Positions 40,849 to 64,000 of a stretch of DNA of 64,000 nucleotides are shown piece by piece. Position 1 is the stretch's first letter; every line of letters starts with the position of its first letter. This stretch comes from Echiichthys vipera (lineage: Eukaryota > Chordata > Actinopteri > Perciformes > Trachinidae), in assembly GCA_963691815.1 (NCBI GenBank), contig OY829648.1, forward strand, positions 11,427,746 to 11,491,745, given 5' to 3'. The notes beneath the pieces were generated by a model. That model made no database searches. It had not been told where the DNA came from and saw only the letters and a list, made by a program, of their open reading frames with translations. The position numbers were made by a program, and so were the translations under genes.

Positions 40849-43623
40849 ATGTTGCAGTACTTTGCTTAATGGTTTATTTCTTTTAAATTATATTATTAGG
40901 AATATTTCTTTGGATAGGAAAACCTACTTGGCAATAAACCCCCCCTATTGATTCATTCATTGTTCCGTCTGCAACTGTATACTGTATAGACCAGCTCAAA
41001 GATGTAAACACAAACATACTTAATGTGTCCCAATTTACTTCCTGTTGCAGTGAATGTGAATGACATCAGCTGGCAGCAACAAGGACCAAGGCTGTTGCCT
41101 AGCAATGGAATTACATTAAAAAGGTCTATATGCTGTTTTTTTTTTTAACCAGGTCTCTTGTAAAAGAGGTTCAAACTCATAGTGGGACTAATGCACTTAT
41201 GTTGTCAGTTAACTGGAGGAAGTCTGGTTCTCTGCTGCTGATCAGTGAGCAGCTCTACTGGATTACATTAGTGCCTTGCTCAAGGGCATAGCTGTTGAGT
41301 GAAGATGTGTCATTAACATTTTCTGTCCAGATGTATCCAAACATTATCTGGAGTCATCTGTCAAATTTCTCAAAATATACCCATCTTGTATAAATGTTTG
41401 CCAAAAATGTGTCAATTCCATTTTTGGCATTTGCAGGACGTGCATCAAGTGAGACGCACATTGTACAGCAGTGGAAGCTTGATTTGTCACTAAAGTTACA
41501 GCAAACCAAACCAAAGTGTCAAGCTGTGACTTTTTAAATGTAGATATCAATTCATATTTATACTTCTCCACACCTCCACAGTTTAACAGATTAAGTTTAA
41601 CACGACTGTTGATCTTAAAATGTCTAAAATATGTAGTTAAACACATGGATACCTCATCATAGCAGCAGTTTGAAAATAACGATGTTGGCTGGTTGGAAAA
41701 AAATACCATTGTTTTACAAAAGACACTGCTCTTAAGAATCAAATTTATTAAGGTTTTCCTTATGAAGCATATTTGAAATTTTACAAAATATTTCCATGTT
41801 GTTTTTAAGAATGACAAAGCTTCATTATATGAATTACATGCAGCCACAAGGAGTTTGATGGCTTTAGCTTTTATCACTGTTTTAACATTTTGTAGCTGCC
41901 AGCTGATGATATCTTAATTTTGTGAAAGGTTGCAGAGAACCACAATGAAGCTGAGTAAACATCTTTATGCTTTAACCTGCATGAACACGTTTTGAGGCAC
42001 GAGGCACAAGGAAAGCAGCAATATCCAAACGAAACAACAGTCTGACAGAATACATTTAGTTTTTGGCAAACAGTTTGTAAAAGAAACTCCTTTGTAACAA
42101 GTAACAACACATAAAGAACGCAAATATGAATCTAAATTGCATACAAAAAGGTCTAACAAAAATGTATGGGAATTTTTTTGATCCATGCAGTTCAAACTAT
42201 TGTACAACATATAAGCGTCACATATATTGACAACAAATCATTTAGAATTACTACCACGATAACGTTTACGCTCATGTTTTTTTTAATTTGCGACCACAGG
42301 ACATGAGTCTACTTTACAGTAAAGTGACTCTCAACGGTGTTCAAGCAGGTGCAGGTTTCACTCCAAAAAAATAAAACCACACTATAGCAGCTAATGCTAC
42401 GGCTCAACATGAGTACACTCAAATATATTAATTCATTGAGCTGCAATTAAGGTGTTTACTTTCTTTTACCTCGATCCTTACTGTGAATAAATAAAGTACA
42501 TAGGCTACATACATTCATAAATATTATACAAAAAATTTGAATAAGGACAAAGACCACAAGAAAGCATATTTACAGTACATCTCCCTGTGCGCTGGACCCA
42601 CAGTCTGAGATAATATGAACTATTATGTAATACATTGTTATAATACCACTGAATAATAAATGAAAGTCACTAAAGAGACCCATTTCAATCCATGTCTCTG
42701 TCATGGCAATGCAGCAGTTGTGTTCAGATGAATGGTGTTTGGCCTGTCAGTGGCAGAAGTCCTCCCAGCACAGAGCTTTGGAGATTTGCCTAAATTCGCA
42801 GGACGACGTGTTTTTTTTTCAAAATCTCCGATGCTCCGTTCAACAGAGACTTCTGCCGCGAAGAGCCAAACATCGCTCATCTGAACACGATGCCCACGTT
42901 GCCATGACACAGATTAGATTAAAATCAGCGAGACGTGTCTTTAATAATAACCCATTTTCACTGCCATGTGAGTCCGCTGAGTGATGATTCGTGAGAGTGA
43001 TGATTCTCGCGTGTGTCACTTGGCAGTAGGATACAGCATCTATGATAAATGGGATCAAATTTAAATATGCTGTATTTTACTTTAGTAAACAAAAATGTAG
43101 ACTCGACAAGATAGTGTGTTGTTTTGTCGGTTAAAACCTACGTCCCGATCCAGTGAAATTTATTTACTTAAATTTATAAATGAATGTTAATTAAATGAAT
43201 GGTTCTTTAACAACAGGCTAAACCCTAAGCACAGCAAAAGTATCATCCTTTAATTTGATCCGTGAGGCCTCCACAGAAATCTTGAAGCTGATCTTTCTAA
43301 AGTTGTCGCCACAGTGGCTTTTGGGAAATGCATGGGAAATTGGCAGGATCTGTCTTTAAAATGTGTGTAAAATCTCATGAGATTACAGAATCATTCTCCA
43401 TGAGAAAGGTCACCTCAGTTCCTCCATTGTGGCTGAAGGAGCGCAGCCAGTAAATGAGTCTATCAACGGGTTTGAAATGAAAACTTACACCATGGCCGAC
43501 AACCACTGGTGCTGTGCATACTGTGCAGCCTGTTGGAGACGGTGAAGTATGAAGAAGTCAGAAGCAGTCTTCAGTGAATGTCCAAGTAGCATCGGACCTG
43601 TAGGATGAGGGTGAAGGCCACCA
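40849..43623. other. Spacer between EGF gene and ghrhr 3' end
   Basis: Probably contains the ghrhr 3' untranslated region at its right side. A 177-codon minus-strand frame at 41344-41877 has no recognisable motif and is most likely chance. The one clear structure is the foldback element at 42701-42907. The frame at 43375-43455 is discussed under ghrhr. Confidence 0.45.
42701..42907. mobile_element. 207-bp foldback (MITE-like) element
   Basis: TCATGGCAA at 42701-42709 is the inverse of TTGCCATGA at 42899-42907. The arms remain similar inward for about 65-70 bp: GTGTTCAGATGA and TGTTTGGC occur inverted on both sides, then GCAGAAGTC. A central segment of about 70 bp carries a T-run. There is no open frame and no clear target duplication. 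Confidence 0.7.

Positions 43624-64000
<20,377 letters not shown>

Noticed and set aside
41344..41877. 177-codon minus-strand open frame
   Set aside because: No recognisable motif, no splice-supported extension, and AT-rich context; it is most likely chance, possibly within untranslated or intergenic sequence.

Overview
This is nuclear DNA from a ray-finned fish, probably a percomorph teleost. The case rests on spliced genes with GT/AG introns, a tandem CYP2J-like cytochrome P450 array, a fish-type (UGT5-like) UDP-glucuronosyltransferase, a growth-hormone-releasing-hormone receptor, very long (CA)n tracts, and fish-style transposon debris (LINE tails, a tRNA-derived SINE, hAT and foldback elements). 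There are no prokaryotic features.

Bases 1-29,000 hold a plus-strand tandem array of CYP2 genes. Four copies are intact (coding spans 2164-7063, 11833-16702, 18034-22767, 25138-28689). Each has nine exons in the same phases and encodes 500, 500, 502 and about 506 residues, with PPGP, I-helix, ExxR and FxxGxRxCxG motifs. A fifth copy (8104-9015) is a dead gene with a lost start, an in-frame stop, missing exons and a LINE-tail insertion. The first three genes and the pseudogene share a compact upstream module: an HNF1-like site followed by an HNF4-like CAAAGTCCA-type site. This suggests inherited liver/gut control. The last gene is divergent except for exon 7-intron 7-exon 8, which look copied from its neighbours by gene conversion.

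Bases 29,700-38,640 (minus strand) hold a 22-exon gene for a secreted protein of about 801 residues. It has a signal peptide, a Cys-rich N-terminal part, a long run of calcium-binding and plain EGF modules, and a C-terminal EMI-like module. I could not assign it to a named family. It is convergent with the last P450.

Bases 43,624-61,845 (minus strand) hold a complete 13-exon class B GPCR gene that I recognise as ghrhr (414 residues). Its first intron is about 9.4 kb and contains a complete three-exon UGT gene on the opposite strand (56432-59260). That UGT gene itself carries a 5'-truncated LINE in its second intron.

The remaining sequence is intergenic or intronic and contains several well-bounded mobile elements. 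One is a 922-bp hAT derivative with a perfect 8-bp target duplication and a BED zinc-finger remnant. Another is a 461-bp foldback element built from about 18 copies of a palindrome-rich 21-bp repeat. A third is a 207-bp foldback element, and a fourth is an hAT-like insertion in intron 8 of the third intact P450. The P450s and the UGT are both classic phase I/phase II detoxification enzymes, but nothing here shows they are co-regulated. I see no evidence of a wholly new biological system. The most interesting points are the nested UGT, the conversion tract, the shared promoter module, the palindromic foldback array and the EGF/EMI gene.
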